From Knoellia subterranea KCTC 19937 (GTDB taxonomy: Bacteria; Actinomycetota; Actinomycetes; Actinomycetales; Dermatophilaceae): DNA of 64,000 bases. Below the pieces are notes generated by a model. The model was not told the DNA's origin, did no database searches, and saw nothing but the letters and a program-made list of their open reading frames with translations. Position 1 is the stretch's first letter. Each line of letters starts with the position of its first letter. The position numbers and the translations under genes were made by a program. Positions 25,756 to 34,543 of the stretch are shown here, in pieces. The stretch is taken from positions 62,001-126,000 of the forward strand of contig NZ_AVPK01000004.1 in assembly GCF_000768685.1 (NCBI RefSeq). Direction: 5' to 3'.

Positions 25756-26244
25756 ATGAGCACCAAACACCCACAACCCGCCGCATCCACGACCCTGCAG
25801 GTCCCGCTCCAGCTGAAGCTCGCCGCCGCCTGGGCGAGCTTCATGTTCCTCTACATCTACGTCGACTATCTCCACCTCTACCAGCCCGGCGCCATCGACG
25901 AGATCCGCAGCGGTGTCGTCTATGAGTTCGACATCAGCCCCACTTTCGTCACGGTGGCGCTCGCGTCGGTCTCGATCCCGACCGTGATGATCCTGCTGTC
26001 AACGATCCTGCCCGCCCGCGCGAACCGCCTCACGAACCTCGTCGTCGCCGCGCTCCTCATCCCCTACTCGGCCTTCAACGTCGCCGGCGCCGAGTCGGAG
26101 TGGCTGCCCTTCTACGGGCTCTCGATCGGACTCGAGCTGCTGATCCTCGCCTTCATCCTCCGGTCCGCCTGGACCTGGCCCCGCACCCCGGCTGCGTCGA
26201 AGCCCGAACCCGCGGCATCTCGGGTCCCTACGCTGACCTCGTGA
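25756..26244 (+). CDS. DUF6326 family membrane protein
   Basis: 162 residues from ATG 25756, with AGGAG nine bases upstream. Four hydrophobic segments are visible: LAAAWASFMFLYIYVDYLHLY, then TFVTVALASVSIPTVMILLS, NLVVAALLIPYSAFN and GLSIGLELLILAFILRSAW. The first, followed by PGAIDEI, is the DUF6326 signature. Its stop overlaps the histidine kinase start by four bases, so it is co-translated with the two-component system. It may be an accessory membrane sensor; function is unknown. Confidence 0.8.
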   Translation: MSTKHPQPAASTTLQVPLQLKLAAAWASFMFLYIYVDYLHLYQPGAIDEIRSGVVYEFDISPTFVTVALASVSIPTVMILLSTILPARANRLTNLVVAALLIPYSAFNVAGAESEWLPFYGLSIGLELLILAFILRSAWTWPRTPAASKPEPAASRVPTLTS

Positions 26245-27392
26245 TTGCTGCCTGCCGCACTCTGTGGCGCTCCATCTGGCGCGAGCCACGGCCCACTGGT
26301 CCCTCGCCAGTGGGCCGTGGTGACTGGCTGCTCGTCGGCGCATTCGCAGCGCTCGCACTCATCGAAGGGGTTGCGACCCCCGACCGCCCGGGCCAACCGT
26401 TCGTCACCGTGCTCGCCATGGCACTCATGCCCGTCCTCCTCTGGCGCCGCACCCAACCTCTGCTGACGTGCCTCGTCGGCTTCGGCGCCGCCGCCGTGCT
26501 GTCCCTCATCCAGCTCGCCACCGGGAGCGACGACCTCGGACTCACGTCGATGATGGTCATCCTGCTTCTGCTCTACTCCCTCGTCCGCTGGGGCTCCGGC
26601 AAGGAGATCGCGCTCGGCCTTCCGTTCGTCGCCGCCGTCGTTGCGCTCGGAATGGTTGTGGCACAACCGGATTGGGCCACGATCATCGGTGGGAGCCTCT
26701 TCGTCCTGCTGTTCATCGCCCTCGCCGCGGTCTTCCGCTACCGCGCCGATCTCGCGCATCGGCAGCACCGCGAGATCCGCAACCAGGAGCGCTTGGCGCT
26801 GGCCCGTGACCTCCACGACACCGTCGCCCACCACGTATCCGCCATTGCTGTCCAGGCCCAAGCCGGTCGCGTGGTCGCCGCCGCGCAGCCGGAGCGAGCG
26901 GTCGAGATCCTGGCCGCCATCGAATCCGAGGCGTCGCGCACCCTGACCGAGATGCGCGGCGTCGTGCAGGTGCTGCGCCTCGACACCAACGACGCCTACT
27001 CGCCGCAGCCCGGCGTCGCGGACCTGCCGGCTCTCGCCCGCACAGACACGACACCCACTGTCGGCGTCACCCTCAGCGGCTCCCTCTCAGACCTGCCCCA
27101 ACCAGTGGACATTGCGGTCTATCGCCTCGCCCAGGAGTCCCTCACCAACGCGCTCCGTCACGCGCGGAGCGCTTCGCGCATCACGATCGAGGTATGCCGT
27201 GTGGCCGGCGACGTCAGCCTCCGCGTCACCGACGATGGACTCGCCCTTTCAGGCGCTACCGCTGGGCAGGGCTTCGGCCTGATGGGCATGACCGAGCGAG
27301 CCAACCTCCTCGGCGGTTCTCTCTCCGCCGGGCCGGGGCCTGAGGGAGGCTGGGTCGTGGATGTCGTTCTGCCCGTGGAGGTTTCGGCGTGA
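26241..27392 (+). CDS. Sensor histidine kinase, NarL/DesK type
   Basis: 383 residues starting at GTG 26241 (GTGA overlap with DUF6326). Residues 29-165 hold about five membrane helices without a large extracytoplasmic loop, suggesting intramembrane sensing. The dimerisation/phosphoacceptor motif is RDLHDTVAHHVSAIA (H192), followed by the HATPase domain with SLTNALRHA (N box) and the G boxes around DDGLALSG and GFGLMGM. It passes phosphate to the response regulator that overlaps its stop. Confidence 0.92.
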   Translation: MIAACRTLWRSIWREPRPTGPSPVGRGDWLLVGAFAALALIEGVATPDRPGQPFVTVLAMALMPVLLWRRTQPLLTCLVGFGAAAVLSLIQLATGSDDLGLTSMMVILLLLYSLVRWGSGKEIALGLPFVAAVVALGMVVAQPDWATIIGGSLFVLLFIALAAVFRYRADLAHRQHREIRNQERLALARDLHDTVAHHVSAIAVQAQAGRVVAAAQPERAVEILAAIESEASRTLTEMRGVVQVLRLDTNDAYSPQPGVADLPALARTDTTPTVGVTLSGSLSDLPQPVDIAVYRLAQESLTNALRHARSASRITIEVCRVAGDVSLRVTDDGLALSGATAGQGFGLMGMTERANLLGGSLSAGPGPEGGWVVDVVLPVEVSA

Positions 27393-28045
27393 GCATTCGT
27401 GTTGTCGTGGCCGATGACCAGGATCTGGTTCGGGCTGGTCTCGTCATGATCCTCGGTGTCCAACCCGGCATCGAGGTCGTCGGCGAGGCGGCCGACGGGC
27501 CGAGCGCCCTCGAGGTTGCGACGAGGCTACGGCCCGACGTCCTCCTCGTGGACATCCGCATGCCCGGCCTCGACGGCGTGGAGGTGACGCGACGTCTCGC
27601 CGGACCGGACGTCGCCAACCCGTTGGCCGTCGTCGTCATCACGACGTTCGACCTCGACGAATACGTCCTCGGTGCACTGCGCGCCGGCGCCCGCGGGTTC
27701 CTTCTCAAGGACGCCGGGCCCGAACTCCTCGTTCAGGCCATCCACGCCGCGGCGAACGGCGACGCGCTGATCGCCCCCAACGTGACCCGGCGGCTACTGG
27801 AGACCTTCGCAGACCAGGCGCCGGCGGCAGTGGCCCAACCCATCGAAACCCTCACCGACCGCGAGGAGGACGTGCTCGCCCTCGTCGCCCGCGGCCGCAC
27901 CAATGCCGAGATTGCCGCAGAGCTCTTCATCAGCCTGAGCACGGTGAAGTCTCACGTCGCCTCGCTCATGTCCAAGCTCGCTGTCCGCAACCGCGTCGAG
28001 ATTGCGCTCTGGGCCTACCAGTCCAAGCGGGTGCGACCGCGCTAG
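27389..28045 (+). CDS. LuxR-family response regulator
   Basis: 218 residues, GTG start overlapping the kinase stop. The receiver domain has acidic pocket DD (9-10), phosphoacceptor D55 in LVDIRMPG, and Thr/Lys switch residues (ITTF, LLKDAG). The C-terminal LuxR helix-turn-helix reads LTDREEDVLALVARGRTNAE and STVKSHV. It probably regulates its own operon and possibly a nearby transporter. It ends convergently, with its TAG sharing bases with the stop of the next gene. Confidence 0.94.
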   Translation: MSIRVVVADDQDLVRAGLVMILGVQPGIEVVGEAADGPSALEVATRLRPDVLLVDIRMPGLDGVEVTRRLAGPDVANPLAVVVITTFDLDEYVLGALRAGARGFLLKDAGPELLVQAIHAAANGDALIAPNVTRRLLETFADQAPAAVAQPIETLTDREEDVLALVARGRTNAEIAAELFISLSTVKSHVASLMSKLAVRNRVEIALWAYQSKRVRPR

Positions 28046-29193
28046 ACGGAACCGACCGCAGCGCGCTCGCGGGCCCTCGACTCCAGCCCATCCCGCCGTT
28101 CGTAGGCCCACCCGGGCCCACGGACGAGATAACCGAAGCGGTCCGGCCAGGTGTCGGCGCTCGCCACGTCGCGGGCGATGTCGCGCCACTCGTGACTCGC
28201 GATCCGGGCCGGGTTGAACGTGTTGATGTTCTTCGTCAGCCCGTAGACCGGCCGCTCGCCCTCCTCCTCGAACGTCCCGAAGATCTTGTCCCAGATGATG
28301 AGGATCGACCCGTGGTTGCGGTCGAGGTACTGCCGGTTCGACCCGTGGTGAACCCGATGGTGGCTCGGCGTGTTGAGCACCTTCTCCAGCCAACCGATCT
28401 TGTTGATCGCCTCGGTGTGGATCCAGAACTGGTAGATGAGGTTGAGTGCCCGTGCCGTCTCGATGGTCGACGGGCGCACACCGAGGAAGGCCAGCAGGCC
28501 GTACGGCACCGTGAGCGTCACCCCCTCGGCGACCGGCTGCCGCAAAGCGGTCGAGAGGTTGTAGCGCTCACTGCTGTGGTGCACCACGTGGACGGCCCAC
28601 ATCCAGCGCGACTCGTGCGAGAGGCGGTGGTTCCAGTAGTAGAGGGCGTCCCAGCCGAGAATGGCGAGCGCCGTTGCGGCCCAGCCCGTCCCGAGGTCCC
28701 TCGAGTTGCGCGAGAAGAGGTGCTTGCCGCTGGTCTGCGCAGCCCACGTCGTGGCCGTCGTGAGTGCAGTCGCAGTCACGGCCGCAACAGCCGTTCCACC
28801 GCTGATGCGTTGCAGCACAGGGCCGCTCGTGTCGCCGGTGGTCGTGAGTCTCTCCGGAACGGTGCCGGGGTGCGGGAGCTGACCCTTCTCATCCCGCAGC
28901 CGCCGGACGTCCGCGATGGTCGTCACCGCGGCGGCGGCGAGGCCCGCACCCATGAGGACCTTGGCCCACTTGCCGCGCCCGGGCGTGACCGGGTTGAGCA
29001 GCTTGGAGCTGACGTACGGCGCGACGAGCGAACCGAGCCCCATGGTGAGTGAGGCGATCGTGTCCTTGAGCTCGTAGTCGCCGGCCCGTGGATTCCCCGG
29101 GGCCGCGGGGTTGCGTCGGTAGTAGACGTACTCCGTCGCCATCGAACCGATGTATGCCGGGATCGACAGCACAGTGAGGTCCAGTTTCGGCAT
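28042..29193 (-). CDS. Sterol desaturase / fatty acid hydroxylase family protein
   Basis: A 383-residue membrane di-iron enzyme. The histidine clusters are visible in order: HRLSH, HVVHH and HHRVHH, within WNHRLSHESRWMWAVHVVHH and PSHHRVHHGSN. Several hydrophobic segments flank them. Members hydroxylate or desaturate lipids, for example carotenoids, sterols or alkylglycerols; the substrate is not deducible. ATG 29193; the stop overlaps the convergent response regulator stop. Confidence 0.88.
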   Translation of the reverse strand: MPKLDLTVLSIPAYIGSMATEYVYYRRNPAAPGNPRAGDYELKDTIASLTMGLGSLVAPYVSSKLLNPVTPGRGKWAKVLMGAGLAAAAVTTIADVRRLRDEKGQLPHPGTVPERLTTTGDTSGPVLQRISGGTAVAAVTATALTTATTWAAQTSGKHLFSRNSRDLGTGWAATALAILGWDALYYWNHRLSHESRWMWAVHVVHHSSERYNLSTALRQPVAEGVTLTVPYGLLAFLGVRPSTIETARALNLIYQFWIHTEAINKIGWLEKVLNTPSHHRVHHGSNRQYLDRNHGSILIIWDKIFGTFEEEGERPVYGLTKNINTFNPARIASHEWRDIARDVASADTWPDRFGYLVRGPGWAYERRDGLESRARERAAVGSV

Positions 29194-29212
29194 CTCGCGT
29201 TCCTCCTTGACC

Positions 29213-29803
29213 TCACGCGGGGTCGACGGTCCTCGTCATGACGCAGTTCTTCAGGCCCTTCGGCCGGTCGTAGGTGAAGCCGAGCCGTTCGTAGAGGCGC
29301 CGTGTCCCGTTGTACAGGAAGGACGACGACATCTTTTTCGTCTGGTCGGTGAGGTCGTGCGGATAGGACTCGACGACGCCACCTCCTGCCTGTGCAATGA
29401 GGTCGAGGGCACCCTGGATGGCGAGCTCGGTGACACCGTGGCGGCGGTGTCGCTTGTCGACGAAGACGCACGTGATCCGGTAGTCGGGATCGGAGGTCTT
29501 CGTCGCGTCGTACTCCTTGCGGTGGTGGATCGTTGGCAGCTCCGTCGGCGTGCCGTACTCGGCCCACGCAATCGCTTCGTCGCCATCCATCACCAGCGCG
29601 GCGTGAGCCTTGCCCTGCTCGACGTAGACCTTCTTCAGCGAGCGGTTGGCCTCCGCCCCTTGCCCTCGCTCGGGCCCGTCGGGGTGGAACCAGATGCACC
29701 AGCACCCACCGAAGATGCCGTTGTGCCGTTGCACCATGGCATCGAACGCCGCCCAGGTCTCCGGACCGAGAGGCTGGATCGTGTATGCCGGCGGGTCGCC
29801 CAC
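29213..29803 (-). CDS. GNAT-family N-acetyltransferase, GGCWC subgroup (copy 1)
   Basis: 196 residues, GTG 29803. The acetyl-CoA loop region reads VDKRHRRHGVTELAIQGAL, and the C-terminal strand YERLGFTYDRP fits GNAT. A conspicuous N-terminal motif GIFGGCWCIWFHPDG carries two cysteines and is shared with the gene at 60186-60761, so these are paralogues. The substrate is unknown. It lies upstream of, and on the same strand as, the hydroxylase gene, with a 19-base gap. Confidence 0.82.
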   Translation of the reverse strand: MGDPPAYTIQPLGPETWAAFDAMVQRHNGIFGGCWCIWFHPDGPERGQGAEANRSLKKVYVEQGKAHAALVMDGDEAIAWAEYGTPTELPTIHHRKEYDATKTSDPDYRITCVFVDKRHRRHGVTELAIQGALDLIAQAGGGVVESYPHDLTDQTKKMSSSFLYNGTRRLYERLGFTYDRPKGLKNCVMTRTVDPA

Positions 29804-29812
29804 GTGGGCACC

Positions 29813-30349
29813 CTAGCCTCGCGTTCGCGACAGGTCACGAACGTAGCGGCGGCAGGGGAGTGCGATCGGCTCGTCCTCGGGCTGCACACCGGGCGCGTAG
29901 TGGGTGAAGCCGCCCTCGTCGTGCCAGCCGCTGCGCTCATAGAACCGTCGAGCGCGAGGGTTGCCATCGACGACGGCGAGCCAAGCGCGGTCGTGCCCGC
30001 TGGCGGCAATGCGTCCCTCGGCGGCCGACAACAGAGCGGCAGCCGCGCCGCTGCCCCGTGCCTCGTCGCCGACGTAGAGGTGCTCGACCTCGTCCTCGTG
30101 CGTCATGACGAACCCCGTGGCGCGACCATCCGCTCCCACCGTGACGAGCGTGTCACCGAGCGACCGCACGACTCGAGGCCGCCACGACGAGTCGGGGCGG
30201 GCATCGACCAGAGCCTGGGGTACGTGCTCGAGATGCACCTCGTGCCATCCAGCACGCCAGATGCGGGCGATGTCGTCGACGTCGCCCTCCGACGCCGGCC
30301 GCACACGGACCGAAGGGCCCTCCCCACCAGCGCTCTCACGATGACTCAT
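29813..30349 (-). CDS. GNAT-family N-acetyltransferase
   Basis: 178 residues from ATG 30349. The domain starts VRVRPASEGDVDDIARIW, the acetyl-CoA pyrophosphate loop is EARGSGAAAALLSAAE, and the terminal NPRARRFYERSGWHDEG is the standard GNAT C-terminal motif. It does not share the cysteine motif of its neighbour. It lies 10 bases upstream of the other acetyltransferase, probably in one transcript with it. The substrate is unknown. Confidence 0.88.
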   Translation of the reverse strand: MSHRESAGGEGPSVRVRPASEGDVDDIARIWRAGWHEVHLEHVPQALVDARPDSSWRPRVVRSLGDTLVTVGADGRATGFVMTHEDEVEHLYVGDEARGSGAAAALLSAAEGRIAASGHDRAWLAVVDGNPRARRFYERSGWHDEGGFTHYAPGVQPEDEPIALPCRRYVRDLSRTRG

Positions 30350-30388
30350 GTGAGAACTCTGGCGGAGAGGGCCGATGGGGTCGAGCGT

Positions 30389-32002
30389 TCAGGCAGTGGC
30401 CTCGGCGAGCTCGCCAACCGTCGCCGGGGCAGCCATGTCGGTCTCGGCCGTCCCATCACCGAGCTCGGTCTCCGCAACCTCCGACTCGCGACCCGCGCCG
30501 AGCACCCGACCGGTCGCCCAGGCCGCACCGAGCAGCGCGACCCCACCCAGCACACCCACGACGTTGTAGCCGAAGGTGAAGGCCTCGCGCGCCGCCGCCA
30601 GCACGTCACCCGCCACCGGCGAACCCACCACTGCAGCAGGAGCGGACGCGATACCCTCCCCTACGCGGTCGGCCGTCGGCGCGGCAACACCAGCCGGCAA
30701 CTCACCCGGCAGAGCGAACCGATACAGCGCCGACACGAGCGTCCCGAGCGTGGCCACACCGAGCGCGATCCCCAGCTCGCCACCGGTCTCGGCGACGGAG
30801 GCGGCCGACCCGGCACGCTCCGGCGGGGTCGCGCCCATGATGAGGTTCATGACGAGTGACATCGTCACGCTGACACCGGCCGCAGCCAGGACCATCGCCA
30901 CGAGGTGCAGCGCCAGCGACGACGTCGAGAGGAACCCGAGCAGCAGCAACCCACCACCCGACACCACGAGCCCACCAACGACGAGCCGCACGGTGTCGAA
31001 GCGCTGGTCCAGCCGCGGCGCGAGCAACGTGCCGGCGAGCATGATGAGGTTCTGCGGGACGAGCCATGCGCCCACGGCGAGCGGCGACAAGGCGAGCACT
31101 CCCTGCAAGTACAGCGCCGCGGCATACGAGACGCCTGCCATGACCACACCGGTGACGAGGAACGTCGCGAGGCCGACCGAGAACTTGTGGTTCGAGAAGA
31201 GTTCGAGGTCGAGCAGCGGGTCGGCGAGCCGACGCTGCCGCCGGACGAAGACGACACCGGCGACGGCCGCGACAACCAGTCCGACGACAGCCGGCACGAC
31301 CTGCTCGCCGCGCGCGATCTCCTTGAGCCCATACACACCTGGCAGCAATGTCACGAGCGACAGGCCCACGGACACGGCATCGGGGAGCGCGTGACCCGAA
31401 CCCGAGGGACGCACGTCCGGCAGCAGCCGCGGCGCCACGACCCCGATGAGCGCCATGACCGGCACGCCCATGAGGAACGCGGCACCCCACCAGAAGTGCT
31501 CGATGAGTGCACCGCCGGCGATCGGGCCGGCCGTCATGCCGCCCATGAAGCACGCGAGCCAGATGCTGATCGCCCGGGCCATCTCCTCGGGCCGCGGGAA
31601 CATGTGCCGGATGAGCGACATCGTCGACGGCATGATCGTCGCGCCGGCGAGGCCGAGCAGCGCCCGTGCGGCGATGAGCATCTCCGCGCTCTGCGAATAG
31701 GCCGCAATGACGGAGACGACACCGAACGCGGCCGCCCCGACGAGGAGCAACCGCCGCGCGCCGATGCGGTCGGCGAGACCGCCCATCGTCACGAGGAAGC
31801 CGGCGAGGATGAACGAGTAGATGTCGAGGATCCACAGCTGCTGCGTGCCGCTCGCGCCGAGGTCACGGCTGATCGACGGCAACGCGACGTAGAGCACGCT
31901 CACGTCGATCGAGATGAGCAGGGTGGGGAGTGCGAGAGCGCCCAGGCCGATCCAGTGCCGGCGCGGGGCGGGTGCTGCTTCGAGGGTGTCGCTGGCGTGC
32001 AT
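30389..32002 (-). CDS. MFS drug exporter, DHA2 family (14 TM)
   Basis: 537 residues from ATG 32002, with AAAGGA upstream. About fourteen hydrophobic segments, the motif-A loop GGLADRIGARRLLLVG after TM2, and motif C in the fifth helix region place it with SmvA/LfrA/QacA-type proton-driven exporters of cationic drugs. The N-terminus is short and cytoplasmic; the last 40 residues are an acidic Ala-rich tail. No adjacent TetR is encoded; the fic gene is divergent across a 250-base gap. Confidence 0.9.
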   Translation of the reverse strand: MHASDTLEAAPAPRRHWIGLGALALPTLLISIDVSVLYVALPSISRDLGASGTQQLWILDIYSFILAGFLVTMGGLADRIGARRLLLVGAAAFGVVSVIAAYSQSAEMLIAARALLGLAGATIMPSTMSLIRHMFPRPEEMARAISIWLACFMGGMTAGPIAGGALIEHFWWGAAFLMGVPVMALIGVVAPRLLPDVRPSGSGHALPDAVSVGLSLVTLLPGVYGLKEIARGEQVVPAVVGLVVAAVAGVVFVRRQRRLADPLLDLELFSNHKFSVGLATFLVTGVVMAGVSYAAALYLQGVLALSPLAVGAWLVPQNLIMLAGTLLAPRLDQRFDTVRLVVGGLVVSGGGLLLLGFLSTSSLALHLVAMVLAAAGVSVTMSLVMNLIMGATPPERAGSAASVAETGGELGIALGVATLGTLVSALYRFALPGELPAGVAAPTADRVGEGIASAPAAVVGSPVAGDVLAAAREAFTFGYNVVGVLGGVALLGAAWATGRVLGAGRESEVAETELGDGTAETDMAAPATVGELAEATA

Positions 32003-32175
32003 TTCGGCGTCCTTTCGTGGGTACCTTCACCCCCTCCACGAATGGGTCGGCCCGAATACGACACCCGTCACCGAAATCTTTGGCGCACCTTCCGAGAGGC
32101 GCCGGTATGCCGTCCGCCCCCGTCCCGCTGTTGCGCGCCTCGGCGTCCGTCGCCATCACCTCGGGACCCGTCGTG

Positions 32176-32255
32176 TGTCTCAATGTCTCTATCATTGCGC
32201 CACGCGCCGAGATGTGAGACCGTGAATGTCTCAATGATAAGGACAAAGAGACATG
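32176..32255. promoter_or_regulatory. Repeat-rich operator in front of fic
   Basis: TGTCTCAATG occurs twice (32176-32185, 32227-32236), TGTCTCTATCATTG once (32184-32197), and the inverse GAGACATG covers the fic start codon (32248-32255). TATCATTG and CAATGATA form an inverted pair. AAGGA (32239-32243) is the fic ribosome-binding site, so a bound regulator would block transcription and translation. The rest of the gap (32003-32175) shows no gene. Confidence 0.5.
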
Positions 32256-33434
32256 TCATCCCTGTTCCAAGCGCCACGCCTTGACGCCGAAGACCTCGGC
32301 GTCATCGCTGATATCGCCGACATGCGCACTCGCCTGGCCTCGTGGCTCCGCACCCCGCGTCGCTGGGCCGGGGGTTTGCGGCGAACGACTCAGGCGCGCG
32401 CCATCCAGGGGTCGAACTCGATCGAGGGCTATGACGTGTCGGACGAAGACGCTGTGGCCGCCGTGGATGACGAGGAGCCGCTGTCGGCCGACGGCCGCAC
32501 GTGGGCAGAGATCGTGGGATATCGCCGTGTCATGACCTATGTGCTCCATATGGCGGCGGACCCAGCGTTCCGGCTGGATGCGCACACATTGCGGTCCATG
32601 CACTTCATGCTGCTGGAACACGACCTGAGCAAGAGTCCGGGCCAGTACCGGCACGGCGAGATCTACGTCGAGCGTGACGAGACGGGTGAGCGTGTCTATC
32701 AGGGGCCGGCGCCCGAGGAGGTGCCGGATCTGGTAGACGCGCTGACGGCAGACCTTGGGACACCCCAAGACGTCGACCCCATGGTGCGCGCTGCGATGGC
32801 GCACCTCAACCTGGTGATGATCCACCCATACCGTGATGGCAACGGGCGCATGGCTCGCGTCCTTCAGACGTTGGTCCTGACCCAGCGCAACACGCCTGAA
32901 CCGATCTTCAGCAGCATCGAGGAGTGGCTCGGTGCGAACACCGAGGACTATTACCGCGTGCTCGCGGCGACCGGCGCCGGAGCGTGGCATCCGGAGCGCG
33001 ATGCTCACCTGTGGGTGAAGTTCTGCCTGCGAGCGCACCACATGCAGGCGCAGACGGTCGAGCGTCGCCTCGACGAGGCCAGCATCGTTGGCGCCCGCGT
33101 GGAGGAACTCCTGAAGGCCCATGGCCTCCCAGAACGCACCTTCGACCCCGTGTTCGACGCCGCGCTGGGGCTTCGCGTGAGGCGGCCGGGCTACGTCAAG
33201 CGCAGTGGGGTCGAGGAACGGACCGCAACGCGAGACCTCAAACTCCTCGTGGACAAGGGCCTCTTGGATGCCTTGGGCAACACCCGTGGTCGCTACTACG
33301 TGGCCGCTGGAGAGGTTCGAGACCTCGCCACAACGGCTCGTCAACGGCGAGCCAAGCTCGAGGATCCCTACCCTTGGCTCATGGATCGCATCCGTGACGT
33401 TGCTCGGGCGAACGACGTCGGTCCTCTGTCATGA
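32253..33434 (+). CDS. Fic-domain protein with intrinsic inhibitory helix (class II)
   Basis: 393 residues from ATG 32253. The catalytic Fic loop is HPYRDGNGR (H191), intact except for the common Tyr for Phe; it would transfer AMP or another nucleotide onto a protein hydroxyl. The N-terminal inhibitory helix motif SNSIEG (54-59) shows a class II, self-inhibited enzyme. A C-terminal winged-helix-like domain (about 280-370, GVEERTATRDLKLLVDKGLL) suggests DNA binding and autoregulation through the repeats upstream. No separate antitoxin gene is seen. Confidence 0.9.
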   Translation: MSSLFQAPRLDAEDLGVIADIADMRTRLASWLRTPRRWAGGLRRTTQARAIQGSNSIEGYDVSDEDAVAAVDDEEPLSADGRTWAEIVGYRRVMTYVLHMAADPAFRLDAHTLRSMHFMLLEHDLSKSPGQYRHGEIYVERDETGERVYQGPAPEEVPDLVDALTADLGTPQDVDPMVRAAMAHLNLVMIHPYRDGNGRMARVLQTLVLTQRNTPEPIFSSIEEWLGANTEDYYRVLAATGAGAWHPERDAHLWVKFCLRAHHMQAQTVERRLDEASIVGARVEELLKAHGLPERTFDPVFDAALGLRVRRPGYVKRSGVEERTATRDLKLLVDKGLLDALGNTRGRYYVAAGEVRDLATTARQRRAKLEDPYPWLMDRIRDVARANDVGPLS

Positions 33435-33435
33435 G

Positions 33436-33975
33436 AGGGCGAAACCCGAGTGGGGCAGTCCTGCGCTGGCGAGCAGCGACAGTGGCGGCGACGCGACCTC
33501 TGCGCCCACGGGGAGTTCGCCGAAACCTGCAGCGTCTGGACCAGCTCTCACCGATGTCGTCGCCCACCTCATCGAGGCCACACCCGACGCCAAAGTCGTC
33601 GTCGTGGCCGCCTCGGCGGGAGGGCCGACGGCGATCCAGCTTGCGACCCGGGCGGACAGCGGCATTGCCGCGGCAGTCGCCCTCTCACCAGGCGGCATAG
33701 AGGGGATCGTCGAGGAAGGGGAGACGAAGCTCTCCACTCAGGAGGCCGCGGACAACGTGCGCGTCCCCACCCTCGTCGTCACCGACCCCGACGACACTTC
33801 GGTCGACTCAGCGACGATCGCGCGCCTGGCCGCCGATCCTCCCGAGGTGCTGACGGTCGAGACGTTGCCGGCTGCAAGCGGCCACGCGCAGGAGGTCCTC
33901 TACGACACCCAGAACCCCTCGCGCCCATCAGCCTTCAGGGTGCGGCTGCTCACCTTCCTCGCGTCGGGAGGCTGA
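33436..33975 (+). pseudogene. C-terminal fragment of an alpha/beta hydrolase
   Basis: The frame reads DVVAHLIEATPDAKVVVVAASAGGPTAIQLATR, resembling the nucleophile elbow (ASAGG). It continues with VPTLVVTDPDDTSVDS and a final SGHAQEVLYD that would hold the catalytic His. No usable start exists between the fic stop and this domain, and the first 30 residues (Ser/Gly/Pro-rich linker) look like a secreted enzyme's lead-in. I read it as a 5'-deleted gene. Translation by read-through is unlikely. Confidence 0.55.
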
Positions 33976-33978
33976 CGG

Positions 33979-34452
33979 TCAGGGCCAGTAGGCGCCCTTG
34001 ATGACGAAGTACGTGCCACGGATCGTCCCCGCGAGCTTCGACTTCTGCCGGGCCCACTTGAAGGCGGCCAGCTCCTCGGGCGGCTCCATGCCTTCCGACA
34101 GCTTGAACCCGACAGCGCGCTTCCCGCCCTCCTCCAGCGTGTAGAGCACGTTGATCGCGAGCCCCGACTCGAAGAAGACGTGCGCCCACCGGATGCCGTC
34201 GACGTTGGCGACCGTGGCCTGCAGTGGCGGGGAGGCGATGGCGATGTCTCGCTCCTCGCGCAGGATCCGGGCGACCCACTCGATGATCTCCGCAGCCTCG
34301 GGCGCATCGGCCGGCTCGACGGTGAACGTGTGGTCGTACTTGTTCTTGAAGTATCGCGCCTCGTTCGCCCGCAGCCCGGCGAGTGCCTCCGCGACGGGAG
34401 AGCTCTCGAGACCCTCGGTGGACACGTTCGTGAAGTCGACGACCTGACCCAT
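33979..34452 (-). CDS. Hypothetical protein
   Basis: 157 residues from ATG 34452 (MGQVVDFTNVSTEG). It is a soluble alpha/beta protein with a segment YFKNKYDHTFTVEPADAPEAAEIIEWVARIL, and RWAHVFFESGLAINVLYTLEEGGKRAVGF near the middle. I do not recognise a family. The codon pattern is typical of the core genome. It is convergent with the hydrolase fragment and divergent from the SIS gene. A much longer upstream frame to 34710 is an antisense shadow. Confidence 0.6.
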   Translation of the reverse strand: MGQVVDFTNVSTEGLESSPVAEALAGLRANEARYFKNKYDHTFTVEPADAPEAAEIIEWVARILREERDIAIASPPLQATVANVDGIRWAHVFFESGLAINVLYTLEEGGKRAVGFKLSEGMEPPEELAAFKWARQKSKLAGTIRGTYFVIKGAYWP

Positions 34453-34543
34453 GGCGGCCAACCTACTCGGCACGCGCGGCCCACCGCCCGGGCCAGCCCC
34501 AGAAGTGCTGGACCGTGCCCCACGCGGGTGAAAGGGTCGGGGC

